The notes under the pieces are model-generated. The model saw nothing but the letters and a program-made list of their open reading frames with translations, did not search any database and was not told where the DNA came from. A DNA stretch of 64,000 nt from Lutibacter sp. (GTDB lineage: Bacteria > Bacteroidota > Bacteroidia > Flavobacteriales > Flavobacteriaceae). Positions 51,042 through 59,390 of this stretch are shown here, one piece after another. Positions within the stretch are counted from its first letter, which is position 1. Each line of letters opens with the position of its first letter. The translations under genes and the position numbers were made by a program. Location of the stretch: positions 62,001 to 126,000 of the forward strand of contig JAUYUA010000045.1 in assembly GCA_030694935.1 (NCBI GenBank), written 5' to 3'.

Positions 51042-51950
51042 ATGGCATTTATAGATTATTATAAAATATTGGGCATTGATAAAAGTGCTTCTGCGGGCGA
51101 CATTAAAAAGGCTTACCGAAAATTGGCCAGAAAATACCACCCCGATTTGAATCCTTCCGACAAAGAAGCGGAACGAAAATTCAAAGAAATTAATGAAGCG
51201 AACGAGGTTTTGAGCGATCCCGAGAATCGGAAAAAATACGATGAGCACGGAAAAGACTGGAAGCATGCCGAAGAATTTGAAAGGGCAAATCAACAGCAAC
51301 GGCAATACCAAAGAGGCCAACAACAAAGTCCGTTTGGCGATTTTGGCGGTGGCGATTACTCCGACTTTTTTGAATCGATGTTTGGCGGGCGCACTTCTTC
51401 AAGGGGAAGAACAAGCAGCGGCGGCGGCGTAAAATTTAGAGGGCAAGATCTTAACGCATCATTGAACCTCAACCTAAAAGATGTATTTGAAACCCATAAA
51501 AGAACTTTAACCATCAACGGTAAAAATATTCGGCTTACCATTCCGGCAGGTGTTAAAAACGGACAAGTCATAAAAATTAAAGGGCACGGCGGCGAAGGCA
51601 TCAATGGCGGACCCAAAGGTGATTTGAACATCACATTTTCCATTGAAAACAACACCAAATTTAAATTGGATGGTGACAATTTACACACAACAATCGATTT
51701 GGATTTGTACAAAGCAGTTTTGGGCGGAGAAATAACGGTTGATACTTTTGATGGAAAAGTAAAGTTGAAAATTGCGCCCGAAACACAAAATGGCGCCAAA
51801 GTAAAATTGAAAGGAAAGGGTTTTCCGGTTTATAAAAAAGAAGGTTCTTTTGGTGATTTATATATTACATATCAGGTAATAATTCCAAAAAATATTTCGG
51901 AAAAAGAAAAACAGTTGTTTGCTGAACTTGCTAAATTAAGACCGTCATGA
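51042..51950 (+). CDS. cbpA: Curved DNA-binding protein-like J-protein (CbpA type)
   Basis: The 302-residue co-chaperone has a J-domain (about 3-70; [16 protein letters not shown] with HPD), a Gly/Phe-rich and Gln-rich linker ([14 protein letters not shown]), and two C-terminal substrate domains (from about 130). It lacks the Cys-rich zinc finger of DnaJ, which is the class B layout. It stimulates DnaK. The gene overlaps cbpM by 4 bp. Confidence 0.92.
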   Translation: MAFIDYYKILGIDKSASAGDIKKAYRKLARKYHPDLNPSDKEAERKFKEINEANEVLSDPENRKKYDEHGKDWKHAEEFERANQQQRQYQRGQQQSPFGDFGGGDYSDFFESMFGGRTSSRGRTSSGGGVKFRGQDLNASLNLNLKDVFETHKRTLTINGKNIRLTIPAGVKNGQVIKIKGHGGEGINGGPKGDLNITFSIENNTKFKLDGDNLHTTIDLDLYKAVLGGEITVDTFDGKVKLKIAPETQNGAKVKLKGKGFPVYKKEGSFGDLYITYQVIIPKNISEKEKQLFAELAKLRPS

Positions 51951-52240
51951 GCAAAGAAAAATTTATACCGCTTCAAAAATTATGCGAACTATACAAGGTT
52001 GAGATGTCATTCTTCAGCGGTTTAAACGACATCGGGCTGATACAAATCAGTCTTGTTGAGGAGTCACATTGCATTCATCAGGATAAAATAAACGATATTG
52101 AAAAAATGATACGGATGCACCTTGATTTGAATATCAATATCGAAGGAATTGATATTGCTTTTAATTTATTGCAAAAAATAGATGAACTGGAAAATGAAAT
52201 AATTACCATAAAAAACAGGTTACGCATTTATGAAAACTGA
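51947..52240 (+). CDS. cbpM: CbpM-like chaperone modulator
   Basis: The 97-residue protein resembles CbpM, which binds the J-domain of CbpA and inhibits it: [18 protein letters not shown] at the start, a MerR-like helical pattern and [20 protein letters not shown], then a coiled coil. The ATGA overlap with cbpA supports the pairing. Confidence 0.85.
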   Translation: MSKEKFIPLQKLCELYKVEMSFFSGLNDIGLIQISLVEESHCIHQDKINDIEKMIRMHLDLNINIEGIDIAFNLLQKIDELENEIITIKNRLRIYEN

Positions 52241-52278
52241 TTTATGAGTAAAAAAATTATCAACTTAAACTATATAAA

Positions 52279-52878
52279 ATGGAAGAATTTAAGCAAAAAA
52301 GATTCTTTAATTCAAAAAGGGTTGAATTTGAAGGTGACGGAATCACTTTTTATTCGGGAAATTTTTTAAACGCCAAAGAAATTTTTATTTCTTATGATGA
52401 AATTATCCCCGATTCCATTACAAGGGAAACCAAAACCAGCAGGCTTTTCCTATGGATTACAATCGCTTTCGGATTAATTTTTAGTCTGTCTTTTTTGGAT
52501 ATTCTTCAAATTCCTTTTGGAATTTACATGGTTCTGGTATTTTTCTCCGGATTGCTTTTCATAATTTTCTTATTGCTGACTATTTTAAGCAGAAAATATA
52601 TGTTGTACATCACCACATTAAGCGGTTATTTAATTGATTTTTACGACAAAAATCCGAGTAAAGAAACTATGGCTGAATTTCTGAAAACATTAAAATCAAA
52701 AACCTTTGCTTATTTGAAAGAAAAGTATGCCGTAATTGATATAGATTTACCTATTGAAAAACAAATAGAAAACCTGAATTTTCTGAAAGAGCGTAATGTG
52801 ATTACAGAAACAGAATATGAAGCTTTGAAAGAGAAACTAAAAAATATCAATATAGATGTAAAGGGATTTAAATTTTGA
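52279..52878 (+). CDS. Membrane protein with C-terminal SHOCT-like motif
   Basis: The 199-residue protein has an N-terminal soluble strand region (about 1-55), two membrane helices (about 58-108, LFLWITIAFGLIFSLSFLDI and a second), and a cytoplasmic tail. The tail ends in LNFLKERNVITETEYEALKE, the SHOCT oligomerisation pattern. The function is unknown. It lies after cbpA-cbpM and before a GNAT gene. Confidence 0.65.
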   Translation: MEEFKQKRFFNSKRVEFEGDGITFYSGNFLNAKEIFISYDEIIPDSITRETKTSRLFLWITIAFGLIFSLSFLDILQIPFGIYMVLVFFSGLLFIIFLLLTILSRKYMLYITTLSGYLIDFYDKNPSKETMAEFLKTLKSKTFAYLKEKYAVIDIDLPIEKQIENLNFLKERNVITETEYEALKEKLKNINIDVKGFKF

Positions 52879-52900
52879 AAGAAAAATAGTTTTTAAAGCA

Positions 52901-53476
52901 ATGATTATATATACAACCTCAAAAACAAGCCAAGATCTTTCTGGAATTATAGCGTTACAGAAAATTAATTTACTTGAAAATTTGACAGAAAATGAAAGGC
53001 AAAACCAGGGGTTTTTGTCCGTTACCCACTCTTTGGAAGTCTTGGAAAAAATGCAGGCCGATGAACGAAATATCACTGTAAAAAACAAAGATAAAATTGT
53101 TGGTTACGCCTTGGCTATGACAAAAAAATCGAAATATGACATTCCAGTTTTAATTCCGATGTTTGAGCTTTTTAATATAATTACCTACAAAGAAAAATTG
53201 GTTTCCAATTACAATTATATTGTAATGGGACAGGTTTGCATCCATAAAGAATATCGCGGACAGGGATTGTTTGACGGTGTTTATGAAGCTTTTAAAAACT
53301 ATTTCCAAAACAAGTACGATTTTGCCATTACCGAAATTGCAACCACAAACTTACGTTCAAGGGCAGCCCATAAAAGAGTTGGTTTTGAAGAAATTTACAA
53401 ATACTATGATCCCGAAAATGTGGAATGGTGTGTTGTAGTGTTGGACTGGAAAGACGTAAATGAAAACAAAATATAA
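52901..53476 (+). CDS. GNAT-family acetyltransferase
   Basis: The 191-residue protein shows an acetyltransferase core: YNYIVMGQVCIHKEYRGQGL (acetyl-CoA loop R-G-Q-G-L), FDGVYEAFKNYF and ITEIATTNLRSRAAHKRVGFE. The N-terminal half is a less conserved acceptor domain. The substrate is unknown. It is close to the upstream SHOCT gene (22 bp) and may share its transcript. Confidence 0.85.
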   Translation: MIIYTTSKTSQDLSGIIALQKINLLENLTENERQNQGFLSVTHSLEVLEKMQADERNITVKNKDKIVGYALAMTKKSKYDIPVLIPMFELFNIITYKEKLVSNYNYIVMGQVCIHKEYRGQGLFDGVYEAFKNYFQNKYDFAITEIATTNLRSRAAHKRVGFEEIYKYYDPENVEWCVVVLDWKDVNENKI

Positions 53477-53531
53477 GCCCTGCCAAAATTCAGCCTATCT
53501 TTGACTTAGGAAAATAAAAAGAAATAAAAAA

Positions 53532-54512
53532 ATGATTCTCGACCATAAATTTGATTTGGGTTTTTTGCCAACGCCACTGCATCAACTAAAAAATATTTCT
53601 GAGAAATATGCTCCTTATAATATTTTCATCAAACGCGATGACCAAACCGGACTTGCATCAGGCGGAAATAAAACCAGAAAACTTGAATATTTAATTCAGG
53701 AAGCTCTGGATAATGGTTGCGACACCATCATTACTGCCGGCGCACAACAATCTAACCATTGCAGGCAAACAGCGGCCGCTTGTGCCATTGCCAAACTAAA
53801 ATGTCATTTGCTGCTAGGCGGAACTGCACCCGAAAAATTTAACGGCAATTTATTGTTGTCTCATTTATTGGACGCTCAAATTCATTTTACCGGAAAACAC
53901 AGAAAAGGAGAAGATATTGACCGTTTAAAACAAAAACTGGAATTGGAAGGAAAAAAACCTTTTATTGTTCCTTATGGCGGATCAAATCTTACAGGAGCGC
54001 TTGGCTTTGTAAACGCCATGAAAGAATTAAAATCGCAGCTTACTGCCCAAAATCTTAAAATTGATTATCTGTTTTTTGCGTCAAGTTCCGGCGGCACGCA
54101 AGCCGGATTGACTTTGGGAAATGACTTGCACCATTTAAACATCAATTTGATTCCTGTTGGAATTGACAAAAGTGAAACTCAGGGTTTGAGCCTTGAAGAA
54201 GCCGTTCTGAACATTGTTAATGAAGGAAAATTACTTCTCAATATTAAAAAAGAATATACGCTTTCTGACGTTAAAATCAATAATGATTATAATGAAGCCG
54301 GCTATGGCGTTATCACCAAAAACGAAACTGAAGCCATTAAAGAATTGGCTCAAAATGAAGGAATTATTTTAGATCCGGTTTATACCGGACGTGCTTTTTA
54401 TGCAATGATGGATTATTTAAACAAAAACAAAATTCCGAAAAACGCCAATGTACTTTTTTGGCATACCGGCGGATTTCCAGCCATATTTAATGATGCTGCG
54501 AAAATGAAGTAA
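53532..54512 (+). CDS. PLP-dependent D-cysteine desulfhydrase / ACC deaminase family enzyme
   Basis: The 326-residue enzyme belongs to the tryptophan synthase beta fold. The PLP lysine is in SGGNKTRKLEYL, with TAGAQQSNHCRQTAAACA, SSSGGTQAGLTLG and the C-terminal VLFWHTGGFPAIF. D-cysteine desulfhydrase (making pyruvate, sulfide and ammonia) is the more likely activity, but ACC deaminase cannot be excluded by eye. It is cytoplasmic and has no operon partner. Confidence 0.9.
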   Translation: MILDHKFDLGFLPTPLHQLKNISEKYAPYNIFIKRDDQTGLASGGNKTRKLEYLIQEALDNGCDTIITAGAQQSNHCRQTAAACAIAKLKCHLLLGGTAPEKFNGNLLLSHLLDAQIHFTGKHRKGEDIDRLKQKLELEGKKPFIVPYGGSNLTGALGFVNAMKELKSQLTAQNLKIDYLFFASSSGGTQAGLTLGNDLHHLNINLIPVGIDKSETQGLSLEEAVLNIVNEGKLLLNIKKEYTLSDVKINNDYNEAGYGVITKNETEAIKELAQNEGIILDPVYTGRAFYAMMDYLNKNKIPKNANVLFWHTGGFPAIFNDAAKMK

Positions 54513-54809
54513 TCATCTATAATTATTTGCATCAACCGAAAATTCTGATGTACTTTTCACTTAAATGAAAAGAAACTACCTTTTTTCAAAGCCTCAACGT
54601 GTGAATCTTGTAACTTATTTAAAGAGTTGTGTAACTCCTATTGTTGTTTAATTTATGAAATTTACAATTTCAACATTGAGAAAACAAATGAGTTCGGAAC
54701 AAGGGCGATTAAAGTTGAATGATGGCGTTTTTTGAGTTAAAATAAACTAAAAACTACCGCTTTCATATCTCAAATAATAAACAAAAAAATCATTAACACT
54801 AAAATTATT
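54513..54809. other. Intergenic region upstream of the alpha/beta hydrolase
   Basis: No firm gene is seen. A 26-codon frame at 54655-54735 lacks a ribosome-binding site. ACTACCGCTTT at 54753-54763 is also found before the UspA gene at 57591-57601; an 11-base match is expected by chance. Confidence 0.4.
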
Positions 54810-55628
54810 ATGAGACAAACAGGAAACAATATCAACATCACAGTAAACAAAATTAGCGTAAGTTATAACGATGAAGGATTGAATGAAGCTCCGGTAATCA
54901 TTTTCATTCACGGTTTCCCCTTGAACAAATCTATGTGGAACAAACAAGTGAAAGCTTTAAAAGACAACTGCCGAGTGATTGCCTATGATATTCGCGGACA
55001 CGGAAAAACGGAAGTTGGTACCCTTGCTTTTTCGATTGATCTTTTTGTGAAGGATTTACTTGGTTTTATGGATGCATTAAAAATTGAAAAAACCATCATT
55101 TGTGGCTTATCCATGGGCGGTTATATTGCATTAAACGCAATTCTAAACCATCCTGAACGTTTTACTGGACTTATATTAAGTGATACAAATTGTACAGCCG
55201 ATACACCAGAAGCAAGAGAAAAACGCATGAACACCATTGAAAGCATCAAGGAAAATGGCGTTGAGAAATTGGCAAATGATTTACTTCCAAACCTGTTTGC
55301 TCCTGAATCCTTTACAACAAATTCAAAAGAAATTGTAGCTGTAAAAGAGATGATTTTAAACACAACTAAAGAATCACTTTATAAAAGTTTGAACGCGCTG
55401 GCAAATCGCAAAGAAACCTGCAGCAAACTTGCAGAAATAAAAGTACCTGTGCTTATATTGGTAGGAAAAGAAGATAAAATAACGCCACCGGAAGCAGCAA
55501 AAGCAATGCATGAAAAAATAGATATAGCGCTTTTAAGCATCATTAATCAGGCAGGTCATTTAAGCAATCTTGAAAATCCGGAAGGATTCAATAGCCAGCT
55601 TCATAAATTTCTTAATGCCTTAAAATAA
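54810..55628 (+). CDS. Alpha/beta-fold hydrolase
   Basis: The 272-residue protein has VIIFIHGFPLNKSMW (oxyanion region), the nucleophile elbow GLSMGGYIAL with its Ser, the acid in LVGKEDKITPP and the catalytic His in NQAGHLSNLENPE. This is a complete Ser-Asp-His set. It has no signal peptide. An esterase, peroxidase-like or lactonase role is possible; the substrate is unknown. Confidence 0.9.
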   Translation: MRQTGNNINITVNKISVSYNDEGLNEAPVIIFIHGFPLNKSMWNKQVKALKDNCRVIAYDIRGHGKTEVGTLAFSIDLFVKDLLGFMDALKIEKTIICGLSMGGYIALNAILNHPERFTGLILSDTNCTADTPEAREKRMNTIESIKENGVEKLANDLLPNLFAPESFTTNSKEIVAVKEMILNTTKESLYKSLNALANRKETCSKLAEIKVPVLILVGKEDKITPPEAAKAMHEKIDIALLSIINQAGHLSNLENPEGFNSQLHKFLNALK

Positions 55629-55708
55629 AGGAAAAAGAATTAAAATATGAAATATGAATAAAATTAACGACGTATAGAGAAATTTCATATCATAAAGCAT
55701 TTATAAAA

Positions 55709-56026
55709 ATGGAAAATAATCCCAAAAAAATAACAGAATCCAGTCGAGAACCAATCAAAATTCATAAAGAAATCAGGTCGGTTTTTGAAGGTCAAGAATC
55801 TGCTAAAAAAATGTCTTATGATGACATTGAAAAGGATTTGAATTCAAAAATTATGAAAATTACTATGATTATAAAAGACAAATTTCCTGAATTGTTGAAA
55901 TATTTGGATGAAATGCCAATGACATTGCCAACTGAAAAAAATCCGGAAATAACAATTAAAAATTTAAATGCTTATTACGATTCGCTTAACGCAATATTAA
56001 CCAAATACAAATTGGAACATTCCTAA
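55709..56026 (+). CDS. Small hypothetical protein
   Basis: The 105-residue cytoplasmic protein is charged and helical (IKIHKEIRSVFEGQESAKKM, DLNSKIMKITMIIKDKFPEL, LNAYYDSLNAILTKYKLE). I do not recognise it. It lies between the alpha/beta hydrolase and the DUF3667 gene, in a run of separate stress-like genes. Confidence 0.6.
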   Translation: MENNPKKITESSREPIKIHKEIRSVFEGQESAKKMSYDDIEKDLNSKIMKITMIIKDKFPELLKYLDEMPMTLPTEKNPEITIKNLNAYYDSLNAILTKYKLEHS

Positions 56027-56135
56027 ATCAATAAGATAAAAGACAATAAATTATCCAAAACATTTACAATTGTCAGTTGTCCAATATCATAAACCTTTAA
56101 TTCATTCGTATTAGAATCAATTAAAAATCACTAAA

Positions 56136-57200
56136 ATGGCAAAAAAAAAATTAAGATCCGCGACCGATTGCCTCAACTGCAAACATGTGGTTGAAGAGCG
56201 TTTTTGCCCAAACTGCGGACAGGAAAATACGGAAATTCGTATCAAGTTTCATCATTTATTCACCCATTTCTTTCAAGACTTAACGCACTACGACAAAAAG
56301 TTTTGGAAAACAATTATCTATTTGCTCTTTAAACCGGCTGCAGTCACAAAAGCCTATACATCGGGACAACGTATGTCTTTTTTACCGCCTTTTCGCTTGT
56401 ATATTTTTACAAGTTTTGTAACTTTTTTGCTGATTTCCTTTTTTCCGGCAGGCAATGCCAAAAAAGCGGTAACCAACGTAAAAAATAAAGTTGAACAAGT
56501 GGTTCCCGCATTAGACTCGTTAAAGATTGATGAAAAAGGTGTGGACGGACTGACCAAGATTGGCATAATTTCTCAGGATAAGAATGACACCATAAAAAAA
56601 TTATTGAAAGACACAAAAGAAATTAATCCTGAAAAAATTACTGATTTTGGCTACAAAGGAACCAAACAACTAGATTGGATCCAAAAACACAGTGCCGAAA
56701 AAGAAAAATTAGGCAAAACAGAATATTGGTTTTTAAAAAAATGGCTGACCGTAAAAGAAGAAAACACAAACAAAGAAATAGTGACTAAGTTTGGCAAATC
56801 TTTCATCCTTAATATGCCTAAGGTTTTATTTATTTATATGCCGGTTTTCGCCTTTTTCTTATGGCTTTTTCACGATAAAAAAAGATGGTATTTTTATGAT
56901 CACGGTATTTTTACGCTGCATCTTTTTTCTTTTTTGCTGTTGATGATCTTGTTGCTATTTTTCATAGATAAAATTTTCGCATTGTCTGCTTCACCAATCT
57001 TTGGCTGGATAAATCTGATTGTTCAATCAGCCGGACTTATTTGGATGGTGTTCTATTTCTTTCCTGCACACCGACGTTTTTATGGAGAATCTCATTTGGT
57101 TTCCTTTTTCAAAAGCAGTTTGGTGTATGTGCTCAATTTAATTATTGTCACTGTTTTGCTTATTTTATACGGTTTGTATACCTATATCAATTTAGAATAA
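56136..57200 (+). CDS. DUF3667 membrane protein with N-terminal zinc ribbon
   Basis: The 354-residue protein starts with a zinc ribbon (CLNCKHVVEERFCPNCGQE, two CxxC pairs), then LFTHFFQDLTHYDKKFWKTI and KAYTSGQRMSFLPPFRLYIF, which mark DUF3667, an extended charged periplasmic or cytoplasmic loop (about 105-215) and four membrane segments in the C-terminal half. The function is unknown; the family is common in Bacteroidota. Confidence 0.85.
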   Translation: MAKKKLRSATDCLNCKHVVEERFCPNCGQENTEIRIKFHHLFTHFFQDLTHYDKKFWKTIIYLLFKPAAVTKAYTSGQRMSFLPPFRLYIFTSFVTFLLISFFPAGNAKKAVTNVKNKVEQVVPALDSLKIDEKGVDGLTKIGIISQDKNDTIKKLLKDTKEINPEKITDFGYKGTKQLDWIQKHSAEKEKLGKTEYWFLKKWLTVKEENTNKEIVTKFGKSFILNMPKVLFIYMPVFAFFLWLFHDKKRWYFYDHGIFTLHLFSFLLLMILLLFFIDKIFALSASPIFGWINLIVQSAGLIWMVFYFFPAHRRFYGESHLVSFFKSSLVYVLNLIIVTVLLILYGLYTYINLE

Positions 57201-57325
57201 ACACCTTTTAACAAAGTATCAAAAAGTGTGAATCATATAAAATATCGTCGGAATTATGTAAGGACATTTATTGCTAATAGAAATACCTTTGAAAAGTGAA
57301 AACGCATTCACAAATAAAATCTAAT

Positions 57326-57514
57326 ATGATGAACACAACTGAAGCAAAAGGAAACTGGAATATCCAGAAAGCCAAATTGAAACAAAAATATGCAGATTTA
57401 ACAGACAATGACCTTATGTATGAAGAAGGTCAAAGAGATGAAATGCTTGGTAAACTTCAAGTAAAACTTGGTAAAACCAAAGAAGAATTGAATAAATTTT
57501 TAGACTCACTATAA
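57326..57514 (+). CDS. CsbD-family stress protein
   Basis: The 62-residue protein has the CsbD pattern GNWNIQKAKLKQKYADLTDN, then EGQRDEMLGKLQVKLGKTKE. CsbD-like proteins are small, abundant and induced by general stress; their function is unknown. The start is the ATG at 57326 (or 57329); a GTG at 57296 is less likely. Confidence 0.88.
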   Translation: MMNTTEAKGNWNIQKAKLKQKYADLTDNDLMYEEGQRDEMLGKLQVKLGKTKEELNKFLDSL

Positions 57515-57633
57515 ATAATGGTTTAATTGATTGAAGTTTTAATTTCCTCTCGCAGCAAGTAACGTATTATGATTGAAAAGTAATCTCTTTACTACCGCTT
57601 TAGTGATCTTAAATCTGATTAAAATGAATCATA

Positions 57634-57671
57634 AAACCTCTTTAAATCTAATTTAAAGGGGTTTATTTTTT
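57634..57671 (+). terminator. Terminator after csbD-like gene
   Basis: AAACCTCTTTAAA (57634-57646) pairs with TTTAAAGGGGTTT (57652-57664), one G-U pair, followed by T. Confidence 0.8.
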
Positions 57672-57786
57672 TTGGATTTGTTTTATATATTCAGAAAATA
57701 AACTTCCCCCAATATAAAATTTCTTGTTTCCTTGCAAGTGAATGCCAAAGGCAGTAACTTTAATTGCCAAATAAATACGCATCCTT

Positions 57787-58221
57787 ATGAAAATAATTCA
57801 CAAAATTTTAGTGGGAATTGATGGAAGTGATTCTGCCTTAAATGCAGTAAATTACGCCATTAAACTTGCAAAAGAAATGCAGGCAGAGTTAGAAATTATT
57901 TATGTAATTAGGTTTTCCATTGGAAATGTTGAAAAAGGGATTTTACCTGTCAGAATTGAAGAATATGAAAAAGAAAGGGCGATTGAATTGGTTGAAAAAA
58001 TTAAAAAGCAACATCCCGACATAAAAATTAGCGATATAGAACCTATCGGCCGTCCATTTGAGGAGATTAACAAAGCCATTGACCATTGGAAACCTGATTT
58101 GTTTATCATAGGCCATCATACCAGTCATTTTTTGGAACATTTATTTATTGGCAGCATCGAAAAAAAACTGCTCAGTAATTTGAAAATTCCTTTATTGATT
58201 GTTCCTGAAAATTATAAATGA
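57787..58221 (+). CDS. Universal stress protein (UspA family)
   Basis: The 144-residue protein is one Usp domain: ILVGIDGSDSALNAVNYAI at the N-terminus (Asp for adenine), and LFIIGHHTSHFLEHLFIGSIEKKLL, then IPLLIVP. The G-2X-G-9X-G(S/T) ATP loop is altered (GHHTSHFLEH before GS), so ATP binding may be weak. It is a stress-induced cytoplasmic protein of the same stress-like neighbourhood as CsbD. Confidence 0.9.
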   Translation: MKIIHKILVGIDGSDSALNAVNYAIKLAKEMQAELEIIYVIRFSIGNVEKGILPVRIEEYEKERAIELVEKIKKQHPDIKISDIEPIGRPFEEINKAIDHWKPDLFIIGHHTSHFLEHLFIGSIEKKLLSNLKIPLLIVPENYK

Positions 58222-58298
58222 TTAAATTTAAATTAACTCAAAAAACACCATATCAATTACTTAAAAATAAAAATTGAAAAAATTAATCCATAAACAAA

Positions 58299-58670
58299 AT
58301 GAAAACAACTATAAAACATTTATTTTTATTTTCAATTTATTTTTTAATTGGACTGCTTTTTCTGAATACAAGTTGCGAAAAATCAAGTTTAAATATTGAT
58401 GCTCCAAATTGTATTGAAAATGAAATAAAAAAAATAAAAAGTGAGGCTGTCCGAAATCCTCCCGCCGAAGTTTGGAAATGGGAAGCAGATGGACAAATAT
58501 ATTATTACATAACATCAGACTGCTGTGACCAATATAACTATCTTTACAATAGCAATTGTGAGGTAATTTGCGCTCCAGATGGCGGATTAATTGGATCTGG
58601 TGACGGGAACTGTCCCAATTTTATTAAGCCAATTAAAAAAACAGTTATTTGGAAAGACAGCAGACGGTAA
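58299..58670 (+). CDS. DUF6970-like lipoprotein
   Basis: The 123-residue product has a lipoprotein signal (NTSC, Cys at about residue 26) and a small domain with NPPAEVWKWEADGQIYYYI, DCCDQYNYLY and ICAPDGGLIGSGDGNCPNF. This Cys- and Gly-rich pattern matches a small lipoprotein family of Bacteroidota. The function is unknown. It ends 2 bp from the convergent CoA-binding gene with no terminator between. Confidence 0.75.
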   Translation: MKTTIKHLFLFSIYFLIGLLFLNTSCEKSSLNIDAPNCIENEIKKIKSEAVRNPPAEVWKWEADGQIYYYITSDCCDQYNYLYNSNCEVICAPDGGLIGSGDGNCPNFIKPIKKTVIWKDSRR

Positions 58671-58672
58671 AA

Positions 58673-59035
58673 TTAATATTTACCAATACTCAACAATACC
58701 AACGTACACGCTTCTTCAAATGCAATGTGATGTTTTGTGAGTAAATTTTCAAGTTCCACATTTTCGGTTCCAGGATTAAAAATTATCCTTTTCGGATTTA
58801 AACCAATGATATAGTCATAATATATTCCCTGATTTTTTTTGCTTAAATAAAGTGTCACTGTATCAATATTTTCGAAAATCACCTTTTCTGTGATGATTTT
58901 TACACCACTCACTTCTCCGACTTTATTGCCGATTGCCACTACTGGATGTCCGTAATTGGTTAACTTCTGAATTGCCAAAAATGAATATCTGCTTGGATTT
59001 GTTGAGGCTCCAAGAACCAATGTGTTTTTTATCAT
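58673..59035 (-). CDS. CoA-binding domain protein (YccU-like)
   Basis: The 120-residue protein is a single Rossmann-type CoA-binding domain: TLVLGASTNPSRYSFLAIQK at the start, VVAIGNKVGEVSGV, TVTLYLSKKNQ and IIFNPGTENVELENLL. The family (YccU-like) has no assigned activity. It stands alone on the minus strand. Confidence 0.88.
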   Translation of the reverse strand: MIKNTLVLGASTNPSRYSFLAIQKLTNYGHPVVAIGNKVGEVSGVKIITEKVIFENIDTVTLYLSKKNQGIYYDYIIGLNPKRIIFNPGTENVELENLLTKHHIAFEEACTLVLLSIGKY

Positions 59036-59164
59036 TCAGCAAAAATAAACTAAAGATTGAAAAAGAGTGTAACAAAGTATTAAGTTAATAGTCTATTAAA
59101 AACGAAAGCTTTCAAAAAACAAATTAAGGCGGTCTTAAATTATAATGTTAAATAATTCTTAAAA

Positions 59165-59207
59165 TAGTACTTTGCTTTGCATAGTACTAAAATATAATAT
59201 AGTTTTG
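59165..59207 (+). promoter_or_regulatory. Promoter with a 25-bp palindrome ahead of the TonB-type receptor
   Basis: TTTG (59176-59179) and TAGTTTTG (59200-59207) form a -33/-7 pair with 20-bp spacing. TAGTACT (59165-59171) and AGTACTA (59183-59189) are arms of a 25-base palindrome (about 20 of 24 symmetric positions, half-site TAGTACTnTGC) that covers the -33 box, where a dimeric repressor would block initiation. Confidence 0.7.
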
Positions 59208-59233
59208 TCCTACTAAATCAAAAAAACATAAAA

Positions 59234-59350
59234 ATGAAAACAACAAACACTACAAGTACCCGATCAAATTTTGAATTGTTAAGCAATACAAAACGTATAA
59301 ATTGGAACAGCAAAAGGCGTTATGAAGTTTTAACGCATTTCAAATTTTAA
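59234..59350 (+). CDS. Small basic ORF, 38 residues, in the receptor leader
   Basis: The frame starts at ATG 59234 with a KTTNTTSTRSNFELLSNT N-terminus and a basic C-terminus (KRINWNSKRRYEVLTHF). It lies 27 bp after the -7 box and ends 40 bp before the receptor ATG, so it is the first frame of the mRNA. It could be a small protein or a leader peptide. I have no family evidence. Confidence 0.4.
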   Translation: MKTTNTTSTRSNFELLSNTKRINWNSKRRYEVLTHFKF

Positions 59351-59390
59351 TAATAATCAAAAAACTTACTTTTAATTACTACTTACTAAA

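Noticed and set aside
54655-54735. 26-codon frame before the alpha/beta hydrolase
   Set aside because: It is short, without a ribosome-binding site or recognisable features.
54753-57601. Shared ACTACCGCTTT before the hydrolase and UspA genes as a stress-regulator site
   Set aside because: Many 11-base matches are expected by chance in 64 kb, and positions relative to the starts differ.
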